Source of the DNA: Oscillospiraceae bacterium
GTDB lineage: Bacteria; Bacillota; Clostridia; Oscillospirales; Oscillospiraceae
Length of the DNA: 64,000 bases
NCBI GenBank assembly: GCA_017482385.1
Contig: JAFUNI010000006.1
Span: 22,238-86,237, forward strand
Direction: 5' to 3'
Positions 22,407 through 32,153 of the stretch are shown in pieces. A program made the translations under genes and the position numbers. Numbering within the stretch: the first letter of the stretch is position 1; each line of letters starts with the position of its first letter. The notes below the pieces were generated by a model. It was not told the DNA's origin and did no database searches. It saw only the letters and a list, made by a program, of their open reading frames with translations.

Positions 22407-24398
22407 TTAAGCCTCTTCGGTAACTTCCTCAGTTGCCTCTGCAGCTTCCTCAGCTTCCTCTTCGGTCTCCTCTGCAACGGGCTCCAGCAGAGCGCGGATG
22501 GACAGGGAGATACGCTTATTCTCAGCGTCGATATCGGTGATCTTCACCTGGACTTCCTGGCCCTCAGCCAGCACATCCTCGGGCTTGCCGATACGCTTGT
22601 CTGCAATCTGGGAAATATGGATCAGGCCGTCAACACCGGGAATGATCTCAGCGAATGCACCGAAGGTCATCAGCTTCACGACCTTAGCGGTGACAACATC
22701 GCCTGCATTGTAGGTGGTCATAAACTGATTCCAGGGGTTCATCTCAGCAGTCTTGTAACCCAGGGAGATCTTGCGCTTCTCGGCGTCGAAGGAGATGACA
22801 TAAACATCGATCTCGTCGCCAACACTCACGACCTCAGCGGGGTTCTTAATGCGGTTCCAGCTCAGCTCGGAAACGTGAACCATACCGTCCACACCGCCGA
22901 TGTCCACAAATGCGCCGTAAGAAGTCAGAGACTTAACAGTGCCGTGGTACTTTGCGCCAACCTCGATCTCGCTCCACAGCTTCTCCTGTGCAGCCTTGCG
23001 GCCCTCAGCAGTAACAGCACGGATAGAGCCGATCACACGGCGACGGGCGCGGTTGACCTCAGTGATCTTCAGCTGGGTGGTAGTGCCAACCAGAGCTGCC
23101 ATATCGCCGCCCTTGGCAACACCGGACTGAGAAGCGGGGATGAACACGCGGATGCCCTTAACAGTAGCAACCAGGCCGCCCTTATTCTCTTCGGTGATAA
23201 CGCCTTCCACGGTAGCCTTCTCTTCGCACCAGGTAGCCATCTCATCCCAAACCTTGATGCCGTCCAGCTTCTTCTTGGACAGCTGGCAGGTACCTTCCTG
23301 ATCGTTGACGCGGACCACAAATACTTCGATCTCGTCGCCTACCTTCAGAATATCCTCAGGCTTTACGGAAGGATCTGCGCTGACTTCATCATACGGAATA
23401 TAGCCGGCGTGCTTGGTGCCCAGGTCGATCTGGACTTCAGTGGTGCCAATACCGGTAACGATACCGATAACCTTATCTCCTGTATTTAAAGTCTTGATGG
23501 ACTGCTCAAGAAGTGCCTCAAAGCTTTCCTCCTGTACAGCCTCAACATTCATAATTTCGCTCATTGTCTTATTGACCTCCTTTATAATCCACGCCGGGGT
23601 TGATGCACCGGCAGTGATTCCAACATCACGCACACCGCGAAACAGCTCGGGATCTATCTCGGTGGCATTGTCCACCAACATGACCCGGTCGCAGTGCTCC
23701 CGGCAAATCATTGCCAGACGGCCGGTATTGGAAGAATGGGTATCTCCCACCACCACCATTGCCTGACTGGTCTTGCTGAGGCTTGCCGCCTCATTCTGCC
23801 GGGATTCAGTCGCTCTGCATATTGTATCAAAAATTTTTACATTAGTAAACACTTTTTTTGCAATTTTTTTGCAAAAATTCCAAAGAGCTTCGGTGGAAGT
23901 TGTCTGACAGACCATACTGATGGGCAAATCGGAAGAAATCTCTCCGGATTCAGCCCAGCTTTGGAGCTCTTCGGGGGTTTCGAAAACCTTACAATTGCTG
24001 CACCAGCCGGCGATCCCCTCCACCTCCGGGTGGGCGCGGGTACCGATAATCACCGGCAAGCGGCCTTCCTCCTCTGCCCGGCTGACAATGCCGTGGATCC
24101 GCTTGACAAAGGGACAGGTGGCATCCACCACCTTGGCACCTCTTGCTTCCAAAGCCTCCTGCACCGCCCGGGTCACGCCGTGGGAACGGATGATGACCGT
24201 TTGGCCCGGTTGCGCTTCCTCAGGAGATTCGATCACCTTCACGCCCATTTGACGAAAATGCTCCACGGCGTGTCTGTTGTGGATGATAGGTCCAAGGGTG
24301 CAGACCTGCCGGTCTGTGGCCGCAGCCTGCTCTACCAATTCCACTGCCCGGTTCACACCGAAACAAAAGCCAGCGCTTTCCGCTACGCGAATGCTCAT
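22407..24398 (-). CDS. ispH: IspH - ribosomal protein S1 fusion
   Basis: 663 residues. Residues 1-285 are 4-hydroxy-3-methylbut-2-enyl diphosphate reductase, the last step of the MEP isoprenoid pathway; the three [4Fe-4S] ligand cysteines are visible in GFCFGV, DATCPFV and TICRAT. Residues about 305-640 hold four S1 RNA-binding repeats, for example YGAFVDIGGVDGMVHVSELSW and FGAFAEIIPGVDGLIHISQI. The tail is Glu/Ala-rich. The fusion is known in Clostridia; why the two activities are joined is not known. The start overlaps cmk by 4 bp. Confidence 0.95.
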   Translation of the reverse strand: MSIRVAESAGFCFGVNRAVELVEQAAATDRQVCTLGPIIHNRHAVEHFRQMGVKVIESPEEAQPGQTVIIRSHGVTRAVQEALEARGAKVVDATCPFVKRIHGIVSRAEEEGRLPVIIGTRAHPEVEGIAGWCSNCKVFETPEELQSWAESGEISSDLPISMVCQTTSTEALWNFCKKIAKKVFTNVKIFDTICRATESRQNEAASLSKTSQAMVVVGDTHSSNTGRLAMICREHCDRVMLVDNATEIDPELFRGVRDVGITAGASTPAWIIKEVNKTMSEIMNVEAVQEESFEALLEQSIKTLNTGDKVIGIVTGIGTTEVQIDLGTKHAGYIPYDEVSADPSVKPEDILKVGDEIEVFVVRVNDQEGTCQLSKKKLDGIKVWDEMATWCEEKATVEGVITEENKGGLVATVKGIRVFIPASQSGVAKGGDMAALVGTTTQLKITEVNRARRRVIGSIRAVTAEGRKAAQEKLWSEIEVGAKYHGTVKSLTSYGAFVDIGGVDGMVHVSELSWNRIKNPAEVVSVGDEIDVYVISFDAEKRKISLGYKTAEMNPWNQFMTTYNAGDVVTAKVVKLMTFGAFAEIIPGVDGLIHISQIADKRIGKPEDVLAEGQEVQVKITDIDAENKRISLSIRALLEPVAEETEEEAEEAAEATEEVTEEA

Positions 24399-25075
24399 AC
24401 GGGAATCTTCTCCTTGATAATAGCTTCAATGGCGGCAATAACACCGTCGATATCCAGTTCAGAAGTATCTACCTTAACGGAATCCCGGGCCAGCTTCAGC
24501 GGTGCGATCTCCCGGTGGGTATCCTGGTAGTCACGCTGAATGATATCCTTAAGGACCTGCTCGTAATTCACCTTCTGACCCTTTGCCAGCAGCTCGTCGC
24601 AACGGCGCTTTGCCCGGACTTCGGGGGTCGCGGTGAGGAAGATCTTTACATCTGCCTTGGGCAGAACCACAGTGCCGATGTCCCGGCCGTCCATAATGAC
24701 ATTATGGGCCTTGGCCACATCCCGCTGCATATCCAGCAGCACTTCCCGGACCACAGGTTGGGCAGACACCAGGCTGGCTTTCTGTGAGATGTCCTGGGTG
24801 CGGATCTCGTCGGTCACATCCATGCCGTTCATCAGCATATGCTGCTTGCCTTCTTCGTCGTATTCGATTTGGATGGTCAGCTCGTCAATGTAGCGCTCCA
24901 CCCCATCGGAATCCTTGGGGCTGACGCCCAAAAGATCCATAAAGTATGCCACAGTGCGGTAGATCGCACCGGTATCCACGTAATGATAGCCCAACTCCTT
25001 TGCCAGTCGCTTGGCAATGGTACTTTTACCTGCGCCGGCAGGGCCGTCAATGGCGATCGCATAAGTTTTAGCCAT
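24395..25075 (-). CDS. cmk: Cytidylate kinase
   Basis: 226 residues, the usual length. The P-loop GPAGAGKSTIAK is at about 11-22; the NMP-binding region includes GRDIGTVVLP, and the LID region has RDYQDTHREIAPL. It phosphorylates CMP and dCMP to the diphosphates. The stop overlaps the ispH start (ATGA), and it follows the second sigma-like gene by 10 bp. The order cmk-ispH/rpsA is a conserved clostridial arrangement. Confidence 0.96.
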   Translation of the reverse strand: MAKTYAIAIDGPAGAGKSTIAKRLAKELGYHYVDTGAIYRTVAYFMDLLGVSPKDSDGVERYIDELTIQIEYDEEGKQHMLMNGMDVTDEIRTQDISQKASLVSAQPVVREVLLDMQRDVAKAHNVIMDGRDIGTVVLPKADVKIFLTATPEVRAKRRCDELLAKGQKVNYEQVLKDIIQRDYQDTHREIAPLKLARDSVKVDTSELDIDGVIAAIEAIIKEKIPV

Positions 25076-25085
25076 AGTATCCTCC

Positions 25086-26114
25086 TTATTTACGAAGCTT
25101 GCTCAATGCCGCAGCTTCCATATTCACGGCTTCCTCCGCCGTTAATCCCAATATTTCACCGGCTTGTTGCGCCGTTTTAGGCAAGCCTCCATCCAGGCCA
25201 AAACGCAGGGTCAAAAGCTTTGCCTCCTGCTCTGACAAAGTAGACAGCATATCCAGCACCCGCTGACGAGCCTGGAAATAAGCTGTGTCCTCCACTGCTT
25301 GATTATCGTCGGGCGTTTCCTCTTTCGGCTCACGGGAGAGCACCGTCTGCTGGCGAAGCTTGGCCTGGGTGAGCATTTCCGCCACCACAGCCGCTTCTTC
25401 CGGGGTGATATGAATTGCCTCTGCAATTTCCTCCAAAGTGGGATTGCGGCCCAGCTCGCCCAAAAGCTGCTGGTCCATATCCCGGAAATCTTCCAGGGCT
25501 GTTTTCATCTTTTCTCCAATGCCGCTGGACCGGGCTTGCATCAGCGCAGCCTTAGCCAAATACTGCCGGATCCACCAATCGATATGCGAATCAAAATCGC
25601 CGCCTGTATAGCGCAAGATTCCCTGCCACAGGCCCAAGCTGCCCTCTTGGATCAAGTCCAAAAGCAGAATGCCACGGCCTGTATACCCGCAGGCGGTTTC
25701 CACCACCCGGCTGAGGCACAGGTTTGTAAGAGTCTGCAATACATCCTCATTGCCGGCGGCGTACTGCTCTGCCAAGGCCTGTGCATCACCTGCCACGGGA
25801 ATATTTGACAATTCCTGCAAATAAAGGCCTAAGGGATCATTTTCATCCAGGCCTGCCAAGAGGTTGCCGGATTTCACCATCTGCTGCTCCTGCCGCAGAC
25901 GCAGAGCGGCTTCGCCGCTGCCGGAGTCCATAGGCAGGTCGGTTATATCCAGGGTGATCCCCTGCTCTTCCAATGCTAAGAGAGCCTCTTCTGCCTCCTC
26001 GTCGGACATTTCTTCCATAAGGATCAATGCCCTTGCCGCAGGCAGCACATCGCCGGGACGCAGCATTTTCAAAGCCTGTTCCCAGGCGGATTCTTCAAAT
26101 GTAAATTCCATCAT
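25086..26114 (-). CDS. Degenerate sigma-70-like protein, tandem partner of the RpoD-like factor
   Basis: 342 residues. Residues 1-85 are an acidic, unrecognised N-terminal domain ([18 protein letters not shown]). Residues about 95-200 resemble sigma region 1.2-2 ([27 protein letters not shown]) but the DNA-binding and melting residues have drifted ([20 protein letters not shown]). Region 3 ([13 protein letters not shown]) and region 4 ([36 protein letters not shown]) are present, the latter weakened. The reading frame is intact and overlaps the preceding gene by 4 bp, so it is not a simple pseudogene. It may be an alternative sigma or a core-binding modulator. Confidence 0.75.
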   Translation of the reverse strand: MMEFTFEESAWEQALKMLRPGDVLPAARALILMEEMSDEEAEEALLALEEQGITLDITDLPMDSGSGEAALRLRQEQQMVKSGNLLAGLDENDPLGLYLQELSNIPVAGDAQALAEQYAAGNEDVLQTLTNLCLSRVVETACGYTGRGILLLDLIQEGSLGLWQGILRYTGGDFDSHIDWWIRQYLAKAALMQARSSGIGEKMKTALEDFRDMDQQLLGELGRNPTLEEIAEAIHITPEEAAVVAEMLTQAKLRQQTVLSREPKEETPDDNQAVEDTAYFQARQRVLDMLSTLSEQEAKLLTLRFGLDGGLPKTAQQAGEILGLTAEEAVNMEAAALSKLRK

Positions 26115-26980
26115 TCCAGGAAGTCCTCCAATCCCAGGCCGGTTCCCAACTGCTGCAGCTTGCTAATAGCCTGGCGCTCTAACTGCCGGGCTCGTTCCTT
26201 GGAAACGCCCAGCTTTTCACCAATGGCCTCCAAATGCCAGCAAGTGCCATCCTCCATACCGAAACGCAGCCGCAATAGATACTGCTGCCGCTCCGGCAGC
26301 TGTCCAAGAAGGGCATCCATGGTATGCTCCAACTCCCGGCGCACCAAGGCTTCCTGGGGTTGGGGCGCTTGTAAGTCCTCCAAAAGCAGGCGCAGCGCAC
26401 TGTCTGCATCCTCGCCGGCAGCTGCATCCAAAGAGCAGACCTCCGGGATCAGCGACAGGTATTCCAGCACTTTCTTCTCCGAAAATCCGGTGCTTTCTGC
26501 CAGTTCCCTCACAGTAGGTTCCCGTTCCAGATCCTGCTGCAGGGCCGTTTTTACAGCCAACACCTTCCGAATCCGCTCAGCGGTATGGACCGGCACGCGG
26601 ATGAGCCCCGCGTGGTTCAAAATGCACCGGGTAACACCTTGGCGTATCCACTTGGTGGCATAGGTAGAAAACCGGTAATCTAAGGTATAATCAAATTTTT
26701 TCGCTGCGGTAAGAAGGCCGATACTGCCCTCCTGTATGAGATCCATCAGCGGCACGCCACGGCCTGCATATTCTTTGGCCACGGACACCACCAGCCGCAA
26801 ATTGGCACTGACCATCTTCCGGATGGCCTCTTCATCGCCGGCGGCGCATTCCTTTGCCAAAGCCCGTTCTTGCTCTGCTGTCAGCCGGGGAATTGCCCGG
26901 ATCTGCTGCAAATACTGCTGGGCCTCGTCTTCTCCGTGGCTAACAGTAACTTCAGTTTCGTCCTGTAGGGTCAGGGTCAT
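26111..26980 (-). CDS. RpoD-family sigma factor (short form)
   Basis: 289 residues with regions 1.2 ([17 protein letters not shown]), 2 ([45 protein letters not shown]), 3 ([16 protein letters not shown]) and 4 ([33 protein letters not shown]). Region 1.1 is absent. The position after dnaG matches rpoD in the macromolecular synthesis operon, but region 2.4/3.0 ([20 protein letters not shown]) departs from the strict RpoD consensus, so it could be an RpoD-like alternative factor. It overlaps dnaG by 4 bp. Confidence 0.88.
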   Translation of the reverse strand: MTLTLQDETEVTVSHGEDEAQQYLQQIRAIPRLTAEQERALAKECAAGDEEAIRKMVSANLRLVVSVAKEYAGRGVPLMDLIQEGSIGLLTAAKKFDYTLDYRFSTYATKWIRQGVTRCILNHAGLIRVPVHTAERIRKVLAVKTALQQDLEREPTVRELAESTGFSEKKVLEYLSLIPEVCSLDAAAGEDADSALRLLLEDLQAPQPQEALVRRELEHTMDALLGQLPERQQYLLRLRFGMEDGTCWHLEAIGEKLGVSKERARQLERQAISKLQQLGTGLGLEDFLE

Positions 26981-28728
26981 AGTTTTGTTCCCTTACTTTC
27001 CTTAAGCTTATTCCGGAAGGCAAGCAGATCATCGTCGGTACTGACCCGGCGGCTTTGCTGCTCACCCAACACGATCTTGACACAATCCCGGAATGCAGTT
27101 TCGTTCACCGGGCCTGTTTGCTTTTGGCAAATGCCAGCCAGGTGGGACATCTCCTCTGCAGATACCTCTTCCAACACCCGCAAAGATACTTCCATACCTT
27201 TGCCATGCCGCTGCTGCAGCTGGGTAAATACCTTGCCCAAAAGGGGCACGGAGAACTGTTCTCCGGTGAGGCTGCCACAGCTATCCAGCAAGGCAGGCTC
27301 CCGCAGAATTTGCGAGATGATACTCTCTTCCGCCAAAGCGGATTTCATATTGTCATAGCGAATAGACCGCTCTTTGGGCTGCAAAGCCTTCATGGGGTCT
27401 AAGTCGATTTTTTCCTGCTTCTTTTTCTCCCGGGCAATGCGCCGCTTAAAGGCTTTGTTCACCTCTAACTTCATTGCCTCCGGGCTGATCGCGGCAGATT
27501 CCGCCACACGGCCGCCGTAGACCTCCCGCTTGATGGCGCTGTCCAAGGTGCAGATCAGCTCCGCCGCCTCCTGGACATAGCGGACCTTTTGCTCGTCGAT
27601 CCGCAGGTCATATTTGGCGCGGATGGCATTTATCTGATACTCCACCCGGTCAGAGGATTCTGCCAGCAGAAGCCGGAACTTATCCGGGCCGAATTTCTTC
27701 AAGAATTCATCCGGGTCCTTGGCATCGTGAACATGCAGAACCTTTACCCGCAGACCGGCTTTTTCCAAAATGGGAATGGCACGCTGGGTTGCATTTTGAC
27801 CTGCCTTATCCGAGTCATACAGCAAAATGACCTGCTCCACATACCGGGTGATGAGCGCAGCCTGTTCCTCCGTAAGCGATGTGCCCAAAGAGGCTACTGC
27901 ATTGTTGAAACCGTACTGATGCAGAGCCACCACATCCACATTGCCTTCCACCAAAATCAAGCTGTTTTCCTTGGTCTTTTTCGCAAGGTTCAAACCAAAA
28001 AGATTTTTACGCTTATTAAAAATAGCGGTTTCCGGAGAGTTTAAGTATTTGGCAACATCATCGTCTTTTTTCATGGTTCTGCCGCTGAACGCAATCACAT
28101 AGCCCCGCACATCAATCACGGGGAACATGAGCCGATCCCGGAACCGGTCAAAAATATTGCCGTTTTTCTGGGATTTGGTCACAAGGCCGGAATCGATCAA
28201 TTCCTGTTCCGTATAGCCCTTGGCCTTCATCGCCTTGATCAAAGAATCCCAGCTATCGGGGGCATAGCCCACACCGAACTGGGTGAGGATCGCCTTATTC
28301 ATTCCTCTGCCCAGGGCATAGTCCAAAGCAGCCTTGCCCACGGGGGCATACAGCTGAGAATGGAAGAAGCGGGCAGCCTCCTTATGGAGCGCCCACAGCC
28401 GTTCCTGGGCGCGATAGCGGCTCTGGTACTGCTCGTCCTCGGGCACTTCCATACCCACTCGCTTGGCAAGAGAACGTACTGCATCCGGGTAGCTTAAACC
28501 CTCCAGCTCCATCATAAAATTGATGGCGCTGCCGCCCTTATGGCAGCCGAAACAGTAGTAGATGCCCTTATCGGGGGCTACGGAAAAGGAGGCGGTCTTT
28601 TCCCCATGGAAGGGGCACAGACCAAACATATTGGCGCCGGAACGTTTTAAGGTAACATACTGGCCTACCACATCCTCAATGGGATTGCGGGCCATGAGCT
28701 CATCGATAAATGATGCCGGGAATGCCAT
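26977..28728 (-). CDS. dnaG: DNA primase
   Basis: 583 residues. The CHC2 zinc ribbon has ligands C38, H41, C59 and C62 ([11 protein letters not shown] ... YYCFGCH). The TOPRIM catalytic core includes [15 protein letters not shown], and [14 protein letters not shown] carries the metal-binding DxD-type residues. The C-terminal helicase-binding region is present. It synthesises RNA primers for chromosome replication. Upstream is an extended -10 promoter (TGATATAAT at 28766-28758). The next gene in the transcript is the sigma factor, by 4-bp overlap. Confidence 0.97.
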   Translation of the reverse strand: MAFPASFIDELMARNPIEDVVGQYVTLKRSGANMFGLCPFHGEKTASFSVAPDKGIYYCFGCHKGGSAINFMMELEGLSYPDAVRSLAKRVGMEVPEDEQYQSRYRAQERLWALHKEAARFFHSQLYAPVGKAALDYALGRGMNKAILTQFGVGYAPDSWDSLIKAMKAKGYTEQELIDSGLVTKSQKNGNIFDRFRDRLMFPVIDVRGYVIAFSGRTMKKDDDVAKYLNSPETAIFNKRKNLFGLNLAKKTKENSLILVEGNVDVVALHQYGFNNAVASLGTSLTEEQAALITRYVEQVILLYDSDKAGQNATQRAIPILEKAGLRVKVLHVHDAKDPDEFLKKFGPDKFRLLLAESSDRVEYQINAIRAKYDLRIDEQKVRYVQEAAELICTLDSAIKREVYGGRVAESAAISPEAMKLEVNKAFKRRIAREKKKQEKIDLDPMKALQPKERSIRYDNMKSALAEESIISQILREPALLDSCGSLTGEQFSVPLLGKVFTQLQQRHGKGMEVSLRVLEEVSAEEMSHLAGICQKQTGPVNETAFRDCVKIVLGEQQSRRVSTDDDLLAFRNKLKESKGTKL

Positions 28729-28757
28729 CTGTCTTCCCCCTTTCCTGTAATTGATTT

Positions 28758-28766
28758 ATTATATCA
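28758..28766 (-). promoter_or_regulatory. Extended -10 promoter for dnaG
   Basis: Minus-strand TGATATAAT with the TATAAT at 28763-28758. The -35 region is weak. It sits in the 40-bp gap after the dGTPase gene, 30 bp before the dnaG ATG. Confidence 0.6.
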
Positions 28767-28768
28767 TA

Positions 28769-29782
28769 CTATCCCCGAACTTGCCATCCCATCGGGATAA
28801 AAAGCTCGGTATATTTGTCTACGGCATAATTATCGGTCATACCGGCAATATAGTCACAGACAGTACGCCCCATTCCCTCTAAAGACATTTGGGGCTGGAA
28901 GTCCTCGGGGAGGGCTTCCGGGTGATTATAGTAGTATTCATACATCCGCTTGAGCATATCCTTGGCCTTGGCTTCTTCGCCCTTGGCCACAGGGTTACGG
29001 TAGACCCGCTCAAACATAAATTCCCGCAATGTATTCAGCGCCTTTTCCACAGGCTCTGACAGGGTGATATTCCCTGCCTCCCGGGAGGTGACGATCATAT
29101 CGCACACCAGGGTGTTGATCCGGGCGGAATGGGTAATACCCAAGGTCTTCTGCACAACTTTTGGCAAGTCCTCCCTTGCCAAAATACCGGCCCGGATCGC
29201 ATCGTCAATATCGTGATTTACATAGGCGATCCGGTCTGCCCAACGGACGATTTGACCTTCCATAGTTTCCGGAATGCGAGGTCCGGTATGACCCAAAATG
29301 CCCATACGCACTTCATAAGTAAGGTTCAGACCTGCGCCTTCATTTTCCAGAATATCCACCACCCGCAGGCTCTGCTCATTGTGGCAGAAAGGCTGTCCCA
29401 TTGCCTCGGACAGGGCCGTTTCACCGGCATGACCAAAAGGGGTATGACCCAGGTCGTGACCCATTGCGATGGCCTCTGAAAGGTCTTCGTTCAGGTTCAG
29501 CGCCTTGGCAATGGTACGGGCAATTCTTGCCACCTCCAAGGTGTGGGTCATCCGGGTGCGGTAGTGGTCGCCCTCCGGACGGAGGAACACCTGGGTTTTG
29601 TGCATTAAGCGGCGGAACGCCTTGCAGTGGACGATCTTATCCGTGTCCCGCTGGTAGGCAGTACGGACATCGGTGACTTTAGGCTCTTCCGGTCGGAGTC
29701 TACCTCTGGTTTCGTTGGCAAAAGCTGCCCGTCTGTCCAGCTGGGTATGCTCCAACGCTTCCAATTCTTCCCGTACGGTCAT
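28769..29782 (-). CDS. dGTPase-like HD-domain triphosphohydrolase
   Basis: 337 residues from the ATG at 29782, which follows GGAGGTGGAG; the longer frame starts inside the preceding gene. HD-domain metal ligands are visible in RMTHTLEVARIARTIA and AMGHDLGHTPFGHAGE. The N-terminus has YQRDTDKIVHCKAFRRL, typical of the deoxyguanosinetriphosphate triphosphohydrolase-like family, which breaks dNTPs to deoxynucleoside and triphosphate. The C-terminal helical region is intact. It is 1 bp from yigZ and in the leftward hflX-dnaG run. Confidence 0.93.
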   Translation of the reverse strand: MTVREELEALEHTQLDRRAAFANETRGRLRPEEPKVTDVRTAYQRDTDKIVHCKAFRRLMHKTQVFLRPEGDHYRTRMTHTLEVARIARTIAKALNLNEDLSEAIAMGHDLGHTPFGHAGETALSEAMGQPFCHNEQSLRVVDILENEGAGLNLTYEVRMGILGHTGPRIPETMEGQIVRWADRIAYVNHDIDDAIRAGILAREDLPKVVQKTLGITHSARINTLVCDMIVTSREAGNITLSEPVEKALNTLREFMFERVYRNPVAKGEEAKAKDMLKRMYEYYYNHPEALPEDFQPQMSLEGMGRTVCDYIAGMTDNYAVDKYTELFIPMGWQVRG

Positions 29783-29783
29783 T

Positions 29784-30416
29784 TTACTCCACCTCCACCG
29801 GGAATGCCCGGTACTCAAGTCCTGTTTCCAATCCCTCCACTGTGCCGGAGGTCATATCGGTGATCTTATCCAAAAAAGGTTTGGCGTCGGCCTGGGCAAC
29901 CAAAATTTCCAATTCCACTTCACTGGTAAACTGGGTATCCCGGATAATGCCGCCAAAGGCCGCAACCTCTAATTTCATCCGCTCATAGTAGGTATAGGGG
30001 CAGGGTATGTACAGCACGCTCCACACCCGCTTCATGGACTTACCCGCTGCATCAATGGCGACCTTCGCCCCCTTGGTATAGGCTCTCACCAGGCCGCCGG
30101 CGCCCAAAAGGACGCCGCCAAAATACCGGGTCACAACACAGCAGACATTGTAAATATTTTCTCTTTGCAGCACCTGCATCATGGGGTTTCCGGCCGTGCC
30201 GCCGGGCTCGCCGTCATCAGAAAACCGCATAGGGCCGTCCTTGATCACATATGCCCAGCAGTTATGGGTGGCATCGTAGTGCTGTTTTTTCATAGCCTGG
30301 ATGCAGGCCAAGGCCTCTTCTTCCGTTTCTACAGGCCAGACACGGCCAATAAACCTGGATTTTTTCTCTGTAAATTCGTCCTCACCGAACTGGGTGGGTA
30401 CCAGATATTCGTCCAA
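29784..30416 (-). CDS. YigZ/IMPACT (UPF0029) family protein
   Basis: 210 residues. It has the N-terminal UPF0029 motif block (EKKSRFIGRVWPV, THNCWAYVI, SDDGEPGGTAGNPMM, VTRYFGGVLLGAGGLVRAYT) and a C-terminal ferredoxin-like DUF1949 region. Relatives of yeast IMPACT bind the translation machinery; the bacterial role is unresolved. It lies 3 bp after hflX and 1 bp before the dGTPase gene. Confidence 0.94.
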   Translation of the reverse strand: MDEYLVPTQFGEDEFTEKKSRFIGRVWPVETEEEALACIQAMKKQHYDATHNCWAYVIKDGPMRFSDDGEPGGTAGNPMMQVLQRENIYNVCCVVTRYFGGVLLGAGGLVRAYTKGAKVAIDAAGKSMKRVWSVLYIPCPYTYYERMKLEVAAFGGIIRDTQFTSEVELEILVAQADAKPFLDKITDMTSGTVEGLETGLEYRAFPVEVE

Positions 30417-30419
30417 GTC

Positions 30420-31688
30420 TTAACACTCCTTTGTGATAAACTCCCGTAATTTGCCATACAGAACCGGGTCAACGATGGTTTCCACCACAATACCCTCACC
30501 GGTATAATCCACATTCAGCACCTGGGCGCCGGAATGGAGGGTGTCCAGCATACCGCCCATGGAATAGGGCAAGGTTACGATAATATGGTGGCGACCCTGG
30601 TCTAAGGTCTTTTCAATCGCTTTCAGCAGGTCGTCCATACCGAATCCCTGCTTGGCAGACATCCGCACCACATCCTCCCCAATGGGAATTTCCTCAGGGC
30701 TGACCAGGTCTGCCTTATTGTAGCAGCGCAGGGTCTTGGTGCCGGGTTTTGCCAACTTATCGATCAGCTTCTCCACCACCTGGATATGCTCTTCCCTGTT
30801 GGGATCGGCAGAGTCAATCACATGGAGCAGCAAATCCGCATATTCCAATTCTTCCAAAGTTGCCCGGAATGCATCCACCAAATGGTGGGGAAGTTTTGCG
30901 ATAAATCCAACGGTATCGGATAGGATCACATCCAAATTGTCAGAAACCTTCAGCTGCCGGGATGTGGTATCCAGCGTATCAAACAGCCGGTTATTGGCAG
31001 GAATGCCTGCATCGGTGAGCTTATTGAGAAGCGTGGATTTGCCTGCATTGGTATAGCCCACGATGGCTACCACAGGCACGGAGTTTTTCTGCCGCCGTTC
31101 CCGCTGAACACCACGAACCTGGCGCACCTGTTCCAACTCGTGTTCCAAGCGGGCGATCCGTTCCCGGATATGCCGGCGGTCAGATTCCAGCTTGGTCTCA
31201 CCGGGGCCACGGGTGCCGATACCACCTCCCTGCCGGGAGAGATTTTTGCCCATACCGGACAGGCGGGGCAGCAAGTATTTATACTGCGCCAGCTCCACCT
31301 GCAGGCGGCCCTCTTTGGTCTTGGCCCGCTGGGCAAAGATATCCAAAATCAAGGCGCTGCGGTCAAGGACCGGCAAACCCAGAATTTCTTCCAAGGCCCG
31401 GATATGGCCGGGAGAAAGCTCATTATCAAAGACAACCATAGTCGCCTCGGTAGCCTCCGCCAGCATCCGCACCTCCTCAGCCTTGCCTTCGCCGATAAAG
31501 CTGTGGGCATCGGGGGCATGGCGATTTTGCAGGATCTTGCCGGTGCAAAAACCGCCGGCGGTCTCTAAAAGGGCCTCTAATTCCTCTATGGTCTCATCGG
31601 TGGCAGTCTGCTCCCGGGTGAAGCAATCTGCATTCAGACCTACAAGCACTGCCCGTTCTATTACCTTTTCGTCAAAATTTTGTTCCAT
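30420..31688 (-). CDS. hflX: GTPase HflX
   Basis: 422 residues. The N-terminal HflX domain (NRHAPDAHSFIGEGKAEE) and a coiled linker (RRHIRERIARLEHELEQV) precede a GTPase domain with G1 GYTNAGKSTLLN, G3 DTVGF and a G4 NKAD. HflX splits stalled or stress-inactivated 70S ribosomes. It is the first gene of the leftward hflX-yigZ-dGTPase transcript, behind TGGAGGGTG, and a promoter TTGTGC-N18-TATACT lies upstream. Confidence 0.96.
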   Translation of the reverse strand: MEQNFDEKVIERAVLVGLNADCFTREQTATDETIEELEALLETAGGFCTGKILQNRHAPDAHSFIGEGKAEEVRMLAEATEATMVVFDNELSPGHIRALEEILGLPVLDRSALILDIFAQRAKTKEGRLQVELAQYKYLLPRLSGMGKNLSRQGGGIGTRGPGETKLESDRRHIRERIARLEHELEQVRQVRGVQRERRQKNSVPVVAIVGYTNAGKSTLLNKLTDAGIPANNRLFDTLDTTSRQLKVSDNLDVILSDTVGFIAKLPHHLVDAFRATLEELEYADLLLHVIDSADPNREEHIQVVEKLIDKLAKPGTKTLRCYNKADLVSPEEIPIGEDVVRMSAKQGFGMDDLLKAIEKTLDQGRHHIIVTLPYSMGGMLDTLHSGAQVLNVDYTGEGIVVETIVDPVLYGKLREFITKEC

Positions 31689-31719
31689 ACACCCTCCAGG
31701 TGATACTTCTTTACCTTAT

Positions 31720-31749
31720 AGTATAACACAAATACAGGTATTTGCACAA
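31720..31749 (-). promoter_or_regulatory. hflX promoter
   Basis: Minus-strand TTGTGC (31749-31744), 18-nt spacer, TATACT (31725-31720), about 32 bp before the start codon. Confidence 0.6.
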
Positions 31750-31787
31750 CAAAAATCTTTCAAAAAGTGGGAAAAACTACAAGAAAA

Positions 31788-31817
31788 AGTCCGTACCACT
31801 TACTTGCGGTACGGACT
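31788..31817 (-). terminator. rpmE terminator
   Basis: Minus-strand stem AGTCCGTACC / GGTACGGACT with a 10-nt loop followed by TTTTTC, 6 bp after the rpmE stop. Confidence 0.85.
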
Positions 31818-31823
31818 GCATTC

Positions 31824-32024
31824 TTACTTCAGATTGAATCTCTTGTTGAAACGGTCAACACGTCCACCGGTGTCAACCAGCTTCTGCTTGCCGGTATAGA
31901 AAGGGTGGCACTTGGAGCAGATTTCAACCTTGATGTCTTTCTTAGTGGAACCAGTGGTAAACTCGTTGCCACAAGCGCAACGGATGGTGGTCTGTTCGTA
32001 AGTGGGATGGATGCCTTCCTTCAT
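31824..32024 (-). CDS. rpmE: Ribosomal protein L31 (zinc-binding form)
   Basis: 66 residues from the ATG at 32024, which gives the family-typical [10 protein letters not shown] and has AGAGG 8 nt upstream; a GTG three codons earlier is too close to that site. The zinc ligands are CACG and CSKC, marking the C+ form that requires zinc. It is a late-joining 50S protein bridging to the 30S head. It is a single-gene transcript between its own promoter and terminator. Confidence 0.96.
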   Translation of the reverse strand: MKEGIHPTYEQTTIRCACGNEFTTGSTKKDIKVEICSKCHPFYTGKQKLVDTGGRVDRFNKRFNLK

Positions 32025-32093
32025 TTCATTCACCTCTTTCTTGTAGTCAGCTAAAAGGGCGCAATTGCCCTAGCAATTCTTAATCGCCCGGAT

Positions 32094-32122
32094 ATCATAC
32101 CACACAGATACACATAATGCAA
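32094..32122 (-). promoter_or_regulatory. rpmE promoter and leader
   Basis: Minus-strand TTGCAT (32122-32117), 17-nt spacer, TATGAT (32099-32094). The leader of about 60 nt contains a short palindrome (AGGGC-GCAATT-GCCCT, around 32056-32071) that could be an autoregulatory hairpin. Confidence 0.65.
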
Positions 32123-32153
32123 GTGTTTTTTTCGATTTTTTAGAAAATTTTTA

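Noticed and set aside
22095-23489. Plus-strand ORF of 464 codons opposite the S1 repeats
   Set aside because: It runs across three minus-strand genes and a terminator; repeats in it only mirror the S1 repeats.
25086-26114. Second sigma factor as a pseudogene
   Set aside because: The frame is intact, overlaps its neighbours by translational coupling and keeps conserved core-binding motifs; divergence alone is not decay.
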